64,000 nucleotides of DNA. Source: Flavobacterium sp. (GTDB taxonomy: Bacteria; Bacteroidota; Bacteroidia; Flavobacteriales; Flavobacteriaceae). The stretch covers positions 1 to 64,000 of the forward strand of contig JALRGT010000001.1 in the NCBI GenBank assembly GCA_023259675.1, given 5' to 3'. Position numbers and translations under genes: made by a program. Position 1 is the first letter of the stretch; each line of letters begins with the position of its first letter. Positions 22,959 to 32,932 of this stretch are shown in pieces. A model generated the notes under the pieces. The model searched no databases and had not been told where the DNA came from. It worked only from the letters and a program-made list of their open reading frames with translations.

Positions 22959-24209
22959 ATGGCTTATTTATTTACGTCAGAATCTGTGAGTGAAGGACAT
23001 CCAGACAAAATTGCAGATCAAATTTCAGACGCATTAATTGATAATTTTTTAGCTTTTGACCCAGATTCTAAAGTAGCATGTGAAACTTTAGTAACTACAG
23101 GTCAAGTGATGTTAGCAGGTGAAGTGAAGTCAAACACCTATCTTGACGTACAACAAATCGCCCGTGATGTCATCAAGAAAATTGGCTACACTAAAAGCGA
23201 GTACATGTTTGAAGCTAATTCTTGCGGAATATTATCAGCCATTCACGAACAGTCCTCTGAAATCAACCAAGGAGTTGAAAGAGCAAACCCTGAAGATCAA
23301 GGTGCGGGTGACCAAGGAATGATGTTTGGTTACGCCACTAACGAGACTGCAAATTATATGCCTTTGGCACTTGATTTATCCCATAAATTATTATTGGAAT
23401 TAGCTCTTTTGAGAAGAGAAAATGACACAATGCCATACTTACGTCCTGACGCAAAATCTCAAGTTACTTTAGAGTATAGTGATGACAACAAACCGACAAG
23501 AATTGATGCAATTGTTATCTCAACACAACATGACGATTTTGACGAGGAAGCAGTGATGCTTGCTAAAATCAAAAAAGATGTAATTGAGATTTTGATTCCA
23601 AGAATTATTGCTAAAAATCCTGAACACGCTCATTTATTTAATGATAAAATTCAATACCACATCAATCCAACAGGAAAATTTGTAATTGGAGGACCTCACG
23701 GAGATACTGGATTGACAGGAAGAAAAATCATTGTGGATACTTATGGAGGAAAAGGAGCTCACGGTGGTGGAGCATTTTCAGGTAAAGACCCAAGTAAAGT
23801 AGACAGAAGCGCTGCCTATGCTACACGTCATATCGCTAAAAACTTAGTAGCTGCCGGAGTGGCTGATGAAATTTTAGTTCAAGTTTCTTATGCTATCGGA
23901 GTGGCAAAACCAATGGGAATATTTATTGATACTTATGGTACCTCAAAAGTAAATCTAACCAATGGCGAAATCGCTAAAAAAGTAGAAGCGATATTCGACA
24001 TGCGCCCTTACTTTATCGAACAACGTTTGAAACTAAGAAACCCGATTTATAGTGAAAGTGCTGCTTACGGACATATGGGACGCACACCTGAAACGGTAAC
24101 CAAAACTTTTTCAGCTCCAGGAGGAATTGAGAAAACAGTTACTGTTGAATTATTCACATGGGAAAAATTAGATTATGTTGATCAAGTGAAAGCCGCTTTT
24201 AACTTGTAA
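22959..24209 (+). CDS. metK: Methionine adenosyltransferase (SAM synthetase)
   Basis: MetK makes S-adenosylmethionine from methionine and ATP. The 416-residue protein begins [22 protein letters not shown], has the [12 protein letters not shown] motif near residue 113 and the phosphate-binding [19 protein letters not shown] near residue 268. Length is normal for Bacteroidota. It is a single-gene transcript controlled by a SAM-II riboswitch, closed by a strong terminator. It completes the methionine/SAM circuit with metX, metY and metH in the same window. Confidence 0.97.
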   Translation: MAYLFTSESVSEGHPDKIADQISDALIDNFLAFDPDSKVACETLVTTGQVMLAGEVKSNTYLDVQQIARDVIKKIGYTKSEYMFEANSCGILSAIHEQSSEINQGVERANPEDQGAGDQGMMFGYATNETANYMPLALDLSHKLLLELALLRRENDTMPYLRPDAKSQVTLEYSDDNKPTRIDAIVISTQHDDFDEEAVMLAKIKKDVIEILIPRIIAKNPEHAHLFNDKIQYHINPTGKFVIGGPHGDTGLTGRKIIVDTYGGKGAHGGGAFSGKDPSKVDRSAAYATRHIAKNLVAAGVADEILVQVSYAIGVAKPMGIFIDTYGTSKVNLTNGEIAKKVEAIFDMRPYFIEQRLKLRNPIYSESAAYGHMGRTPETVTKTFSAPGGIEKTVTVELFTWEKLDYVDQVKAAFNL

Positions 24210-24236
24210 TCAACAATATTATATTTACCATAAGTA

Positions 24237-24263
24237 AACCCAGCCATATCGGCTGGGTTTTTT
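24237..24263 (+). terminator. Terminator of metK
   Basis: Hairpin AACCCAGCC/GGCTGGGTT with loop ATATC and a following T-run, about 27 bases after the metK stop codon. Confidence 0.9.
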
Positions 24264-24405
24264 ATTTATATAAGATTGAGTATCCTGAAATAAAATCGAC
24301 TAAATTAAAGTTCTAAAAAACGTTAAAAAAAAGCTATCACAAAGACCAAATTTTATCTATTTTTACAAACGAAGGAATTAGAAATTTTAAAATCATAACA
24401 CCGTA

Positions 24406-25020
24406 ATGCACATAGCAGTAGCAGGAAACATTGGTTCAGGAAAAACAACTTTAACAAGTTTATTGTCAAAACATTTTAAATGGGAACCTCACTTTGAAGA
24501 TGTGGTCGACAATCCTTATTTGGATGATTTTTACCATCAAATGGAACGTTGGTCCTTCAATCTGCAAATTTATTTCTTGAACAGTCGTTTTCGTCAAGTG
24601 AAACAAATTCGTGAAAGTGGCAAAAAAATAATTCAGGACAGAACCATTTATGAAGATGCCCATATTTTCGCCCCCAACCTTTATGCTATGGGCTTAATGA
24701 CCAATCGTGATTTTCAGAATTATTCTTCGCTTTTTGAACTAATGGAATCTACGGTAAAAGCACCTGATTTATTAATCTATTTAAGAAGCTCTATTCCTAA
24801 CTTAGTGGGACAAATTCACAAACGCGGTCGTGAATATGAAAACTCTATTTCAATTGATTACTTAAGCCGATTGAATGAGCGTTACGAGGCTTGGATTCAC
24901 ACCTATGACAGAGGAAAATTATTAATTATAGATGTCGACAAAATCAATTTCGTTGACAACCCGGAAGATCTTGGAAACATCATTAATAGAGTTGACGCAG
25001 AAATGCACGGCTTATTTTAG
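24406..25020 (+). CDS. Deoxynucleoside kinase (deoxyadenosine/deoxyguanosine kinase family)
   Basis: This 204-residue P-loop kinase phosphorylates deoxynucleosides in nucleotide salvage. It has the P-loop GNIGSGKTT at residues 7-15, the family motif DRTIYEDAHIFA near residue 78 and the LID arginines in HKRGREYE near residue 145. The exact substrate (dA, dG or dC) cannot be told from sequence. It stands alone between metK and the membrane pyrophosphatase, with a bidirectional terminator behind it. Confidence 0.9.
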   Translation: MHIAVAGNIGSGKTTLTSLLSKHFKWEPHFEDVVDNPYLDDFYHQMERWSFNLQIYFLNSRFRQVKQIRESGKKIIQDRTIYEDAHIFAPNLYAMGLMTNRDFQNYSSLFELMESTVKAPDLLIYLRSSIPNLVGQIHKRGREYENSISIDYLSRLNERYEAWIHTYDRGKLLIIDVDKINFVDNPEDLGNIINRVDAEMHGLF

Positions 25021-25062
25021 AAAACAGATTTCACAAATTATCAGAGAATATAAAAACAAAAA

Positions 25063-25089
25063 ATGCCTCGCAACTGCGAGGCATTTTTA
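25063..25089. terminator. Bidirectional terminator between the deoxynucleoside kinase and hppA genes
   Basis: Hairpin AATGCCTCGCA/TGCGAGGCATT between convergent genes, with an A-run on the left and a T-run on the right. Confidence 0.85.
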
Positions 25090-25104
25090 TATCTAATTCA
25101 AAGA

Positions 25105-27564
25105 CTATTTCAAAGCATCAATTTGCGCTTGGACTTCTTTCTCCGTTCCTTCAAAATTTTCTACGGTAACTTTACCATTTAAATCGGTAGTTACGGAAGC
25201 AGTCACAACGCCGTTTAGATTGGACTTCTCAATTGTCACCTTATTTTTGCTTTTTTCTAAAATCTTGGTGGTTTCTGCATGGTGTTCACAATTTACATTT
25301 GTACAACCTTTAGCGACACATTCTTCTTCAGACATTGAAATACAGGTTCCAGTTGTTGTACAACAAGAAGCTACATCGGAAACCGTATGACTTCCATTTC
25401 CTAAAATAGGCGCTATTATCAATCCGATTAAACAGGTCAATTTAATCAAAATATTCATGGAAGGCCCAGAAGTATCTTTGAAAGGATCCCCAACTGTATC
25501 CCCCGTAACTGCCGCCTTGTGAGCATCAGAACCTTTATATGTCATTTCGCCATTAATCAAAACACCTGCTTCAAAAGATTTTTTGGCATTGTCCCAAGCA
25601 CCACCGGCATTATTTTGGAAAACCGCCCAAAGAACACCCGAAACGGTAACTCCAGCCATATAACCTCCTAACATTTCCGCAATTAACTGATTGTTACCTC
25701 CATAAACTAATTTCCCTAATAATACGATGGCAATAGGAAAACCGATAGTCAAAATTCCCGGCAACATCATTTCACGTAAAGCGGCTTTGGTTGAAATTTC
25801 GACACATTTCCCATATTCAGGCTTTCCGGTACCTTCCATAATTCCAGGAATTTCCTTGAACTGACGACGCACTTCATAAACCATGTCCATAGCTGCTTTT
25901 CCAACAGAATTCATTGCCAAAGCAGAAAAAACCACTGGAATCATTCCTCCCACAAACAGCATGGCCAGCACTGGAGCTTTAAAAATATTAATTCCGTCTA
26001 TTCCTGTAAAAGTGACATAAGCAGCAAACAAGGCCAACGAAGTCAAGGCTGCTGAAGCAATCGCAAATCCTTTTCCAGTTGCAGCGGTAGTATTCCCGAC
26101 AGAGTCTAAAATATCAGTTCTTGTACGAACTTCTTTTGGCAACTCGCTCATTTCTGCAATTCCTCCCGCATTGTCCGAAATAGGGCCAAAAGCATCAATT
26201 GCCAATTGCATAGCGGTAGTTGCCATCATTGCTGAAGCAGCCAATGCAACTCCATAAAACCCTGCCAATGCATAGGAAGACCAAATCGCCGCGGCAAACA
26301 ATAAAACGGTTGGAAATGTAGAAATCATCCCTGTCGCTAAACCAGCAATAACATTTGTTCCTGCACCAGTACTTGACTTTTGCACAATAGCCATTACCGG
26401 CTTTGTACCTAATCCCGTATAATATTCCGTAACCGATGAGATAGCTCCCCCAACAATTAAACCTATAATCGTAGCATAAAAAACTCTCATGGATGAAATA
26501 TCTTGTAATCCTTCACCAAAAAATTCCATTTTCATATTTGAAGGTAACATGTATTGCACTAAAAAATAACAAGCAATGGCAGTCAAAATAATCGAAACCC
26601 AATTCCCTTTATTCAAAGCCTTTTGTACTTGAGCTTCTTTGGCATTATCATCAGGTATTTTTACCAACATTGTCCCTATTATAGAAAACAAAATTCCAAA
26701 ACCAGCAATTGACATTGGTAACAAAACGGGACCAATTCCTCCAAAAACATCTTCAATTTTACCTCCCATGTCTTTGATAACGTAATTACCCAAAACCATG
26801 GCCGCTAAAACGGTTGCCACATAAGAACCAAACAAATCGGCTCCCATTCCGGCTACATCACCTACATTATCACCCACATTATCCGCAATTGTAGCAGGAT
26901 TACGTGGGTCGTCCTCAGGAATTCCCGCTTCAACTTTACCCACTAAATCAGCACCCACATCGGCAGCTTTAGTATAAATCCCGCCTCCAACACGAGCAAA
27001 CAGTGCAATTGATTCTGCCCCAAAAGAAAACCCTGTTAGTGTTTCCAAAACAATCGTCATATCTTCATTGGAAGTCCAAGTACCATTCATAAAAACAGTG
27101 TAGAATATAATAAAAAATCCGGTCAGACCTAAAACTGCTAATCCAGCAACGCCTAACCCCATAACAGTACCTCCTCCAAAAGAGACTTTTAATGCTTGAG
27201 GCAAACTGGTTCGTGCTGCTTGAGTTGTTCTAACATTGGTTTTTGTCGCAATTCTCATCCCCATATTCCCAGCAAGAGCGGAGAAAAAAGCCCCACAAAT
27301 GAATGCAACAACAATTAAAATATGTGTAGTTGGGACTATAAAAGAGATTACCGCCAAAATGATACTGGCAAGTACTACAAAAATGGTCAACAATCTATAT
27401 TCCGCTTTCAAAAAAGCCAAAGCTCCTTCATAAATGTGTTCTGAAATGGCTGCCATTTTACCATCACCGGCATCTTGTTTTAGTACCCACGCTCTTTTTA
27501 TAATCATAAACAGAAGTCCAATAATTGCCATGACTATTGGCAAATAAATCATAAATGCATTCAT
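25105..27564 (-). CDS. hppA: Membrane-bound ion-translocating pyrophosphatase with Cys-rich C-terminal tail
   Basis: This integral membrane enzyme couples PPi hydrolysis to H+ or Na+ transport. The catalytic loops [33 protein letters not shown] (starting near residue 215) and [16 protein letters not shown] are intact. [10 protein letters not shown] near residue 489 has Ala at the position that marks the K+-dependent class. At 819 residues it is longer than typical members of about 700. From about residue 730 it adds a tail with six cysteines and two histidines ([21 protein letters not shown]) and then a short beta-rich segment. The tail looks able to bind metal; its role is unknown. H+ versus Na+ cannot be decided. 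Confidence 0.93.
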   Translation of the reverse strand: MNAFMIYLPIVMAIIGLLFMIIKRAWVLKQDAGDGKMAAISEHIYEGALAFLKAEYRLLTIFVVLASIILAVISFIVPTTHILIVVAFICGAFFSALAGNMGMRIATKTNVRTTQAARTSLPQALKVSFGGGTVMGLGVAGLAVLGLTGFFIIFYTVFMNGTWTSNEDMTIVLETLTGFSFGAESIALFARVGGGIYTKAADVGADLVGKVEAGIPEDDPRNPATIADNVGDNVGDVAGMGADLFGSYVATVLAAMVLGNYVIKDMGGKIEDVFGGIGPVLLPMSIAGFGILFSIIGTMLVKIPDDNAKEAQVQKALNKGNWVSIILTAIACYFLVQYMLPSNMKMEFFGEGLQDISSMRVFYATIIGLIVGGAISSVTEYYTGLGTKPVMAIVQKSSTGAGTNVIAGLATGMISTFPTVLLFAAAIWSSYALAGFYGVALAASAMMATTAMQLAIDAFGPISDNAGGIAEMSELPKEVRTRTDILDSVGNTTAATGKGFAIASAALTSLALFAAYVTFTGIDGINIFKAPVLAMLFVGGMIPVVFSALAMNSVGKAAMDMVYEVRRQFKEIPGIMEGTGKPEYGKCVEISTKAALREMMLPGILTIGFPIAIVLLGKLVYGGNNQLIAEMLGGYMAGVTVSGVLWAVFQNNAGGAWDNAKKSFEAGVLINGEMTYKGSDAHKAAVTGDTVGDPFKDTSGPSMNILIKLTCLIGLIIAPILGNGSHTVSDVASCCTTTGTCISMSEEECVAKGCTNVNCEHHAETTKILEKSKNKVTIEKSNLNGVVTASVTTDLNGKVTVENFEGTEKEVQAQIDALK

Positions 27565-27617
27565 AAATTCGTTTGGTTTTAGGTTAAACTAATAATGTAA
27601 AAAAACGAATTTAAACA

Positions 27618-27653
27618 AAAAAGCAATACTCAATTAAGAATATTGCTTTTTTT
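27618..27653 (-). terminator. Terminator of ppa
   Basis: AAAAGCAATA/TATTGCTTTT inverted repeat with a T-run on the minus strand right after the ppa stop. It separates ppa from hppA, so the two pyrophosphatase genes are neighbours but not cotranscribed. Confidence 0.75.
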
Positions 27654-27672
27654 ATACAATTTACTGGGATAT

Positions 27673-28206
27673 TTACAATTTAATAGTAAACAATCCTTCC
27701 GGTTTATTTGGAATATTATTAAAACGTTCTTGGCATTCTTTTATAATGGCAAATGCTTCATTAACATCTCCCCAACCTTCAACATCAACTTTTTTGTTTT
27801 CTAAATCTTTATACACTTGAAAGAAATGCTCGATTTCTTTTACTAAGTGAGGATTTATATCTGATAAATTTTCTAATGAATTCCAAATTGGATCAGAAAC
27901 AGGCACACAAATTACTTTCTCGTCCGGTCCTTTATCATCGGCCATATGGAAAACACCGATTGGTTTTACTTCCATAACACATCCAGGAAAAGTTGGTTCA
28001 TTTACCAAAACCAATACATCTAATGGATCTCCATCTAAAGCCAAAGTTTCAGGAATGAATCCATAATCCGCTGGATACATCATTGACGAGAACAACATTC
28101 TGTCAAAACGCATTCTTTTTAAATCAAAATCGTATTCGTATTTATTTCTACTTCCTCTTGGAATTTCGATTAACACATCGAAAGTGGTTAATTTGTCTGC
28201 AGTCAT
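27673..28206 (-). CDS. ppa: Inorganic pyrophosphatase, family I
   Basis: This soluble enzyme hydrolyses PPi made by biosynthetic reactions. It has 177 residues from ATG 28206 (MTADKLTTFDV). The ORF-track start is a TTG seven codons earlier and is less likely. Family I motifs are present: EIPRGSRNKYEYD, YPADYGFIPET and the metal-binding DGDPLDVLVL near residue 66. A -7 box TACTTTTG lies at 28239-28246. Its neighbour is the membrane pyrophosphatase, giving the cell two ways of using PPi. Confidence 0.95.
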   Translation of the reverse strand: MTADKLTTFDVLIEIPRGSRNKYEYDFDLKRMRFDRMLFSSMMYPADYGFIPETLALDGDPLDVLVLVNEPTFPGCVMEVKPIGVFHMADDKGPDEKVICVPVSDPIWNSLENLSDINPHLVKEIEHFFQVYKDLENKKVDVEGWGDVNEAFAIIKECQERFNNIPNKPEGLFTIKL

Positions 28207-28238
28207 TTTTTTATATCTTAAATTCAATTTTTCGATTG

Positions 28239-28246
28239 CAAAAGTA
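28239..28246 (-). promoter_or_regulatory. -7 box of ppa
   Basis: TACTTTTG on the minus strand matches TAnnTTTG and supports ATG 28206 as start, with a leader of about 26 bases. Confidence 0.55.
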
Positions 28247-28305
28247 GTTTAAAAAGCTGTTTCTTACAAGTATTATCTTTTTTAAAACAGAAGAAAATGA
28301 AAGCT

Positions 28306-30786
28306 TTAAAAATAAAACCCAAAGGCCCCTTTAATTGAAAAACGCTGGGTATCTGGGGTATTCAAATAATTGCCTCTCCAAGCAAAATCAATACGCAACA
28401 CTTTGAAGATATTCCCAATTCCGGCACTATATTCCCAGTACACATTCTCTGGAGCAGTATAAATAAGACCTGATGCATTAATGGCTCTATTCGCATCTGA
28501 TACTGTTCCATACACTCCTTTTGCCCCAATAATTTCTCTCCAATTCAATTTTCGCATAAAAGGTACACGAGCAAAAATTCTTCCTCCAAAATTATGCTCC
28601 CACTGCAACGTGGCATATTGATCAGTTACAAATTCATAAAAATTCAAATTACTGAAGGTATTATCAATAGAGAAATAGGATTGATTCCCCGGAATGACAC
28701 TTAACAATCCTAAAGGTATTGTCCCAAAAGTTTTCCCTACCTCCATAATAACATTTGACCTCCCTAATGGACCAATTATAATAGGTTGTTTGTAGTACAG
28801 TTGAATTTTTTCATATTTGAAATCACTATTCAACAACCCTTTAAATCCATGACTGTAATTCACATAGAAACGACTAAACGGACTATCGACATTGCTTCTT
28901 TCCACTCCGTAACCAATCGTTTTTCTATTGGGAGAATATTCGACTTGAAAATTAACTTCCGATTGTTTTACATCACTTTTTTTAGTGGTATTAGTTGCGT
29001 CCGTATAGTAATCTAAACTAAATGTATCCGAAGCCGATTCTAATGTTCTATAAGAAAAGCCGGTCTGAAAGGTTAGATTTTTAACCGGTTCCATTTCAAT
29101 ACCAACATTCGTCAGATTAATATTGGTTAATTTACCGTTGCTACCAGTTGAAAACAAGGAAGACGAAGCAAAACTCCTTCCCAGAACATCATTTGTCGTC
29201 GTTAAACTAGCTCCAATTTGTTCTACATCTCTTCTATTTCCTCCAGAGATAATCAATCGATTTTTCTTATCGACCATCCATTTCCCAGAAATTCCATACT
29301 TGAATTTATCATCATCGAAACCATAAGCAGTATATCCTTGTAAACGCCAAGTGTCATTAGGACCAAAATAGGTTCTTCCTCCTGCCCGTAAACGAATTCC
29401 CTCTACTTCATTGTAACCAAATGTAGAAAATATCGGTCCGAAATCTATATGCCCGAACTGAATATAACCACTTCCTAAAATGGAAACCAAATTATACAAA
29501 CGCTTGAATTTCTTAACCGTTTGCAAGGTATCAAGCATTTTATAGACTCCTCTTTCGTCTTTATTTAAATTTTCAAACCGATTTTCATCCCAATAGGCTT
29601 CAGAACGATTATAAACTTCATTGTCAATATAATTCACTTCATCCTTATAAAAACTCGTTGGTTTTTCTAAATTGAATTTATGATTTTGATACAACGTTGT
29701 TCTTTTTCCATAAACCCCTTTCGAATCTTCTTTTTTATTCAAAGCAAAATCAGACATCATGTGATCGCGTGTCAATAAAAAAACCGAATCGTTTTCTACC
29801 TCAAACTCCTGTTCGATATAAATATCTTTCACCCAGTTAATATTGGCACTTTTAGTAACAGCCATATTAATTTTCTTAATGGCAAAAGTGGTGTCATTTA
29901 CCCAAAAATCGCCTTTGAAAGTCAACTCGTTTTTTCTTCTTGGATAAAACAAAATATTATAGCACCATTTTTTGTCTATATACGCACTGTCTCTTAACAC
30001 ATAATTATAAACATCAATCCCTGTTTTAGAGAGTGGACTTGTAAAACTTTTATCGAAAAACGTCAAGTGATTATTATAAATATCATAATCTGAATACAAA
30101 TCTTTAATGAAAGACAAAATTTGTTGATTATCGCTGAAACCGGAGTTTTTGTTGGCTTTGATTTTCTCTTTTACCTTATTTAATTTATTATTTCCATAAA
30201 CATCAGACAATGATTCATTTATGAAAATTGGCAAATAGGTTTTTCCGGTAACTCTTGAAGTATCGATATGATCAAACACAAATTCCATTCCCTTGAAGAG
30301 CTTACTTTTCATAAAAGCACTATCTATGGTATTCATATCAAACTCCACTTTTTCATATTTCTCCATTTGATATTGATCGAAAAGAGACAGCCCATTTTTA
30401 CGTTTTCTTTCCCATATTTTTCTAAGAATATCCAAAGCTGGATTGTTTTTTTTGGATGTTTTACCGCCATAAATAACCACTTCTTTTAAGGCCTCTGCTT
30501 CACTTAATTGGACTCTGAAATTATAATTAATTCCTTTGGTCAAAACAATTTCTTTATCTGAAAAACCAACCGAAGTAACGATTAATGCGGTATAATTATT
30601 AGGAGACTCGATATAGAAACGCCCGTCTTCATTAGACATAATCCCTATGTTTGAATCTTTAAATATTATATTGGCAAAAGGAACTGGTTGATTCATTTTA
30701 TCGACAACCACTCCGCTTACTTTTGTCTGAGCCGAAATAAAATTTGATACCAAAACAAGCAAAAAAAACAGGACACTTTTTTTCAT
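28306..30786 (-). CDS. DUF5686 / carboxypeptidase-like regulatory domain outer membrane protein
   Basis: This 826-residue protein has a signal peptide (MKKSVLFFLLVLVSNFISAQ). A carboxypeptidase-D regulatory-like domain follows at about residues 21-105 (VSGVVVDKMNQPVPFANI...SNEDGRFYI). The long remainder is rich in amphipathic beta strands with aromatic ends and the final residue Phe (GAFGFYF), typical of an outer membrane beta-barrel. It matches the DUF5686 family of Bacteroidota, related in N-terminal design to TonB-dependent transporters but without a plug. The function is unknown. It is a single gene between pdhB and ppa. Confidence 0.85.
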   Translation of the reverse strand: MKKSVLFFLLVLVSNFISAQTKVSGVVVDKMNQPVPFANIIFKDSNIGIMSNEDGRFYIESPNNYTALIVTSVGFSDKEIVLTKGINYNFRVQLSEAEALKEVVIYGGKTSKKNNPALDILRKIWERKRKNGLSLFDQYQMEKYEKVEFDMNTIDSAFMKSKLFKGMEFVFDHIDTSRVTGKTYLPIFINESLSDVYGNNKLNKVKEKIKANKNSGFSDNQQILSFIKDLYSDYDIYNNHLTFFDKSFTSPLSKTGIDVYNYVLRDSAYIDKKWCYNILFYPRRKNELTFKGDFWVNDTTFAIKKINMAVTKSANINWVKDIYIEQEFEVENDSVFLLTRDHMMSDFALNKKEDSKGVYGKRTTLYQNHKFNLEKPTSFYKDEVNYIDNEVYNRSEAYWDENRFENLNKDERGVYKMLDTLQTVKKFKRLYNLVSILGSGYIQFGHIDFGPIFSTFGYNEVEGIRLRAGGRTYFGPNDTWRLQGYTAYGFDDDKFKYGISGKWMVDKKNRLIISGGNRRDVEQIGASLTTTNDVLGRSFASSSLFSTGSNGKLTNINLTNVGIEMEPVKNLTFQTGFSYRTLESASDTFSLDYYTDATNTTKKSDVKQSEVNFQVEYSPNRKTIGYGVERSNVDSPFSRFYVNYSHGFKGLLNSDFKYEKIQLYYKQPIIIGPLGRSNVIMEVGKTFGTIPLGLLSVIPGNQSYFSIDNTFSNLNFYEFVTDQYATLQWEHNFGGRIFARVPFMRKLNWREIIGAKGVYGTVSDANRAINASGLIYTAPENVYWEYSAGIGNIFKVLRIDFAWRGNYLNTPDTQRFSIKGAFGFYF

Positions 30787-30798
30787 AATGTTATTTTA

Positions 30799-30833
30799 AA
30801 AAAAAACTTCATCACACTAACGCATGATGAAGT
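30799..30833 (-). terminator. Terminator of pdhB
   Basis: Hairpin ACTTCATCA/TGATGAAGT followed on the minus strand by a run of nine T, about 22 bases after the pdhB stop. It also sits just upstream of the DUF5686 gene. Confidence 0.85.
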
Positions 30834-30855
30834 CTTTATAGTATTGTTTAATGTA

Positions 30856-31833
30856 TTATTTATACATCACTTTTTTCACTGCTTTTACCACATCGTTAGC
30901 ATTTGGCAACCACTCTGCCAATAATACCGGAGAATATGGCGCTGGTGTATCAGCAGTCGTAATTCGTTGAATAGGCGCATCCAGAAAATCGAATGCACGT
31001 TCTTGAACAATATAAGTTATTTCAGAAGCAACACTTGCAAAAGGCCAAGCCTCTTCAAGTACCACTAATCTATTCGTTTTCTTAACAGAAGCTAAAATTG
31101 TGTCATAATCCATTGGACGTACTGTTCTCAAATCCACAATCTCACAAGAGATTCCTTCTTTTGCCAATTCATCCGCTGCGATGTAAGCTTCTTTGATAAT
31201 TTTACCAAAAGAAACAATGGTTACATCTGTTCCTTCACGTTTGATATCGGCAACACCAAGTGGAATTGTATATTCTCCGTCTGGCACTTCACCTTTATCA
31301 CCATACATCTGCTCAGATTCCATAAAAATCACAGGATCATTATCACGGATAGCTGATTTCAAAAGCCCTTTGGCATCATACACATTGGATGGAACCACTA
31401 CTTTAAGCCCAGGAGTATTGGCAAACCAGTTTTCTAAAGCTTGTGAGTGCGTTGCCCCTAATTGTCCTGCAGAAGCAGTTGGTCCACGGAAAACTATCGG
31501 TACATTAAACTGACCTCCCGTCATTTGACGCATTTTGGCCGCATTATTTATAATTTGGTCAATCCCAACTAAACAGAAGTTAAAAGTCATATATTCTACA
31601 ATGGGTCTACAACCGTTCATTGCAGAACCTACTGCAATTCCAGTATAACCTAGTTCAGCAATTGGAGTGTCAATAACTCTTTTTTCACCAAACTCTGCAA
31701 GCATTCCTTTAGATGCTTTGTAGGCACCGTTATATTCAGCAACCTCTTCACCCATTAAGTATACGGACTCATCATGACGCATTTCTTCACTCATTGCTTC
31801 ACAAATCGCCTGTCTAAATTGTATCGTTCTCAT
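30856..31833 (-). CDS. pdhB: Pyruvate dehydrogenase E1 component, beta subunit
   Basis: This is the beta subunit of the TPP-dependent E1 of the pyruvate dehydrogenase complex, which decarboxylates pyruvate to feed acetyl-CoA production. The 325-residue protein has the expected N terminus (RTIQFRQAICEAMSEEM), the TPP-contact region MGEEVAEYNGAYKASKG and the C-terminal transketolase domain (EGISCEIVDLRTVRPMD). The alpha subunit and E2 are not in the window, so the complex is encoded in separate loci here. A -7 box TATTTTTG lies at 31866-31873. Confidence 0.92.
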   Translation of the reverse strand: MRTIQFRQAICEAMSEEMRHDESVYLMGEEVAEYNGAYKASKGMLAEFGEKRVIDTPIAELGYTGIAVGSAMNGCRPIVEYMTFNFCLVGIDQIINNAAKMRQMTGGQFNVPIVFRGPTASAGQLGATHSQALENWFANTPGLKVVVPSNVYDAKGLLKSAIRDNDPVIFMESEQMYGDKGEVPDGEYTIPLGVADIKREGTDVTIVSFGKIIKEAYIAADELAKEGISCEIVDLRTVRPMDYDTILASVKKTNRLVVLEEAWPFASVASEITYIVQERAFDFLDAPIQRITTADTPAPYSPVLLAEWLPNANDVVKAVKKVMYK

Positions 31834-31865
31834 ATTTATATTGTATGTGTGTAATTTTCGAAGAG

Positions 31866-31873
31866 CAAAAATA
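31866..31873 (-). promoter_or_regulatory. -7 box of pdhB
   Basis: TATTTTTG on the minus strand, about 33 bases before the pdhB ATG. It is a perfect TAnnTTTG match without an obvious -33 TTG. Confidence 0.5.
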
Positions 31874-32058
31874 AATATTTTATATCATTTAAATGCATAA
31901 ATTGCTTAAAATAACAAAGGAGTCCATTCCAGTTATACATTTTATATCATTCTGATATCAAATCCTCATACCTGAAAATAAATAGCTTTTATTGAAAATT
32001 AAATTTCAATTGAAGCCACATTGGATTAACTCAAATTATAATATTCAAAATATTATTC

Positions 32059-32066
32059 TAATTTTG
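32059..32066 (+). promoter_or_regulatory. -7 box of the etfBA unit
   Basis: TAATTTTG is a perfect TAnnTTTG match 29 bases before the etfB ATG. The rest of the 260-base gap to pdhB is AT-rich and shows no gene. Confidence 0.55.
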
Positions 32067-32094
32067 TAATTAAATTTTAGCAAATAAAAAAACG

Positions 32095-32841
32095 ATGAAA
32101 ATACTAGTTTGCATAAGCCACGTTCCTGACACGACTTCGAAAATTAATTTTACCAATGGTGATTCGGAATTCGACACCAACGGCGTTCAATATGTAATCA
32201 ACCCCAATGATGAATTTGCACTCACACGTGCTATTTGGTTCCAAGAAAAACAAGGAGCTACTGTAACAGTCATCAATGTTGGTGGTCCAGAAACCGAACC
32301 TACATTAAGAAAAGCATTAGCAATTGGAGCGAACGAAGCCATTCGTGTAAATGCAAAACCGGAAGACGGTTTTTTTGTTGCCAAACAAATAGCTGAAGTG
32401 ATTAAAAACGGAAATTACGACCTTATCATCGCAGGTAAAGAATCATTAGATTATAATGGAGGAATGGTACCCGGTATGATTGCAGGAATCCTAGATTTCA
32501 ATTTCATCAATAGTTGCACCAGCATAACAGTAGAAGACACCAAAGTAACAGCTATACGCGAAATAGACGGCGGTAGAGAAACGCTCTCATCCTCATTACC
32601 ATTGATCATTGGTGGTCAAAAAGGACTGGTTGAAGAAAAAGATTTACGTATTCCTAACATGAGAGGAATCATGACAGCTCGGACAAAACCATTAACAGTT
32701 GTAGAGCCAATTGAAGCACCAGTTAATACTACTGCTGTAAAATTTGAAAAACCTGCACCTCGTTCTGCCGTAAAATTAGTTTCAGCGGATAACCTAGACG
32801 AGTTAATCAACTTATTACACAACGAAGCGAAAGTTATATAG
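32095..32841 (+). CDS. etfB: Electron transfer flavoprotein beta subunit
   Basis: EtfB pairs with EtfA to carry electrons from acyl-CoA dehydrogenases to the quinone pool. The 248-residue protein has the AMP-binding region near residues 100-130 (IIAGKESLDYNGGMVPGMIAG) and the family motif in PNMRGIMTARTKPL near the end. It forms an operon with etfA 91 bases downstream. Length and motifs are normal. Confidence 0.95.
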   Translation: MKILVCISHVPDTTSKINFTNGDSEFDTNGVQYVINPNDEFALTRAIWFQEKQGATVTVINVGGPETEPTLRKALAIGANEAIRVNAKPEDGFFVAKQIAEVIKNGNYDLIIAGKESLDYNGGMVPGMIAGILDFNFINSCTSITVEDTKVTAIREIDGGRETLSSSLPLIIGGQKGLVEEKDLRIPNMRGIMTARTKPLTVVEPIEAPVNTTAVKFEKPAPRSAVKLVSADNLDELINLLHNEAKVI

Positions 32842-32932
32842 TAACTGTTCAGTGCTCAGTGCGCAACTTGACTCAAGAGTTTTCCTCGAACAGACAAGCA
32901 AACTTTAACCTGAAACTTTAAACAAAAAAAAC

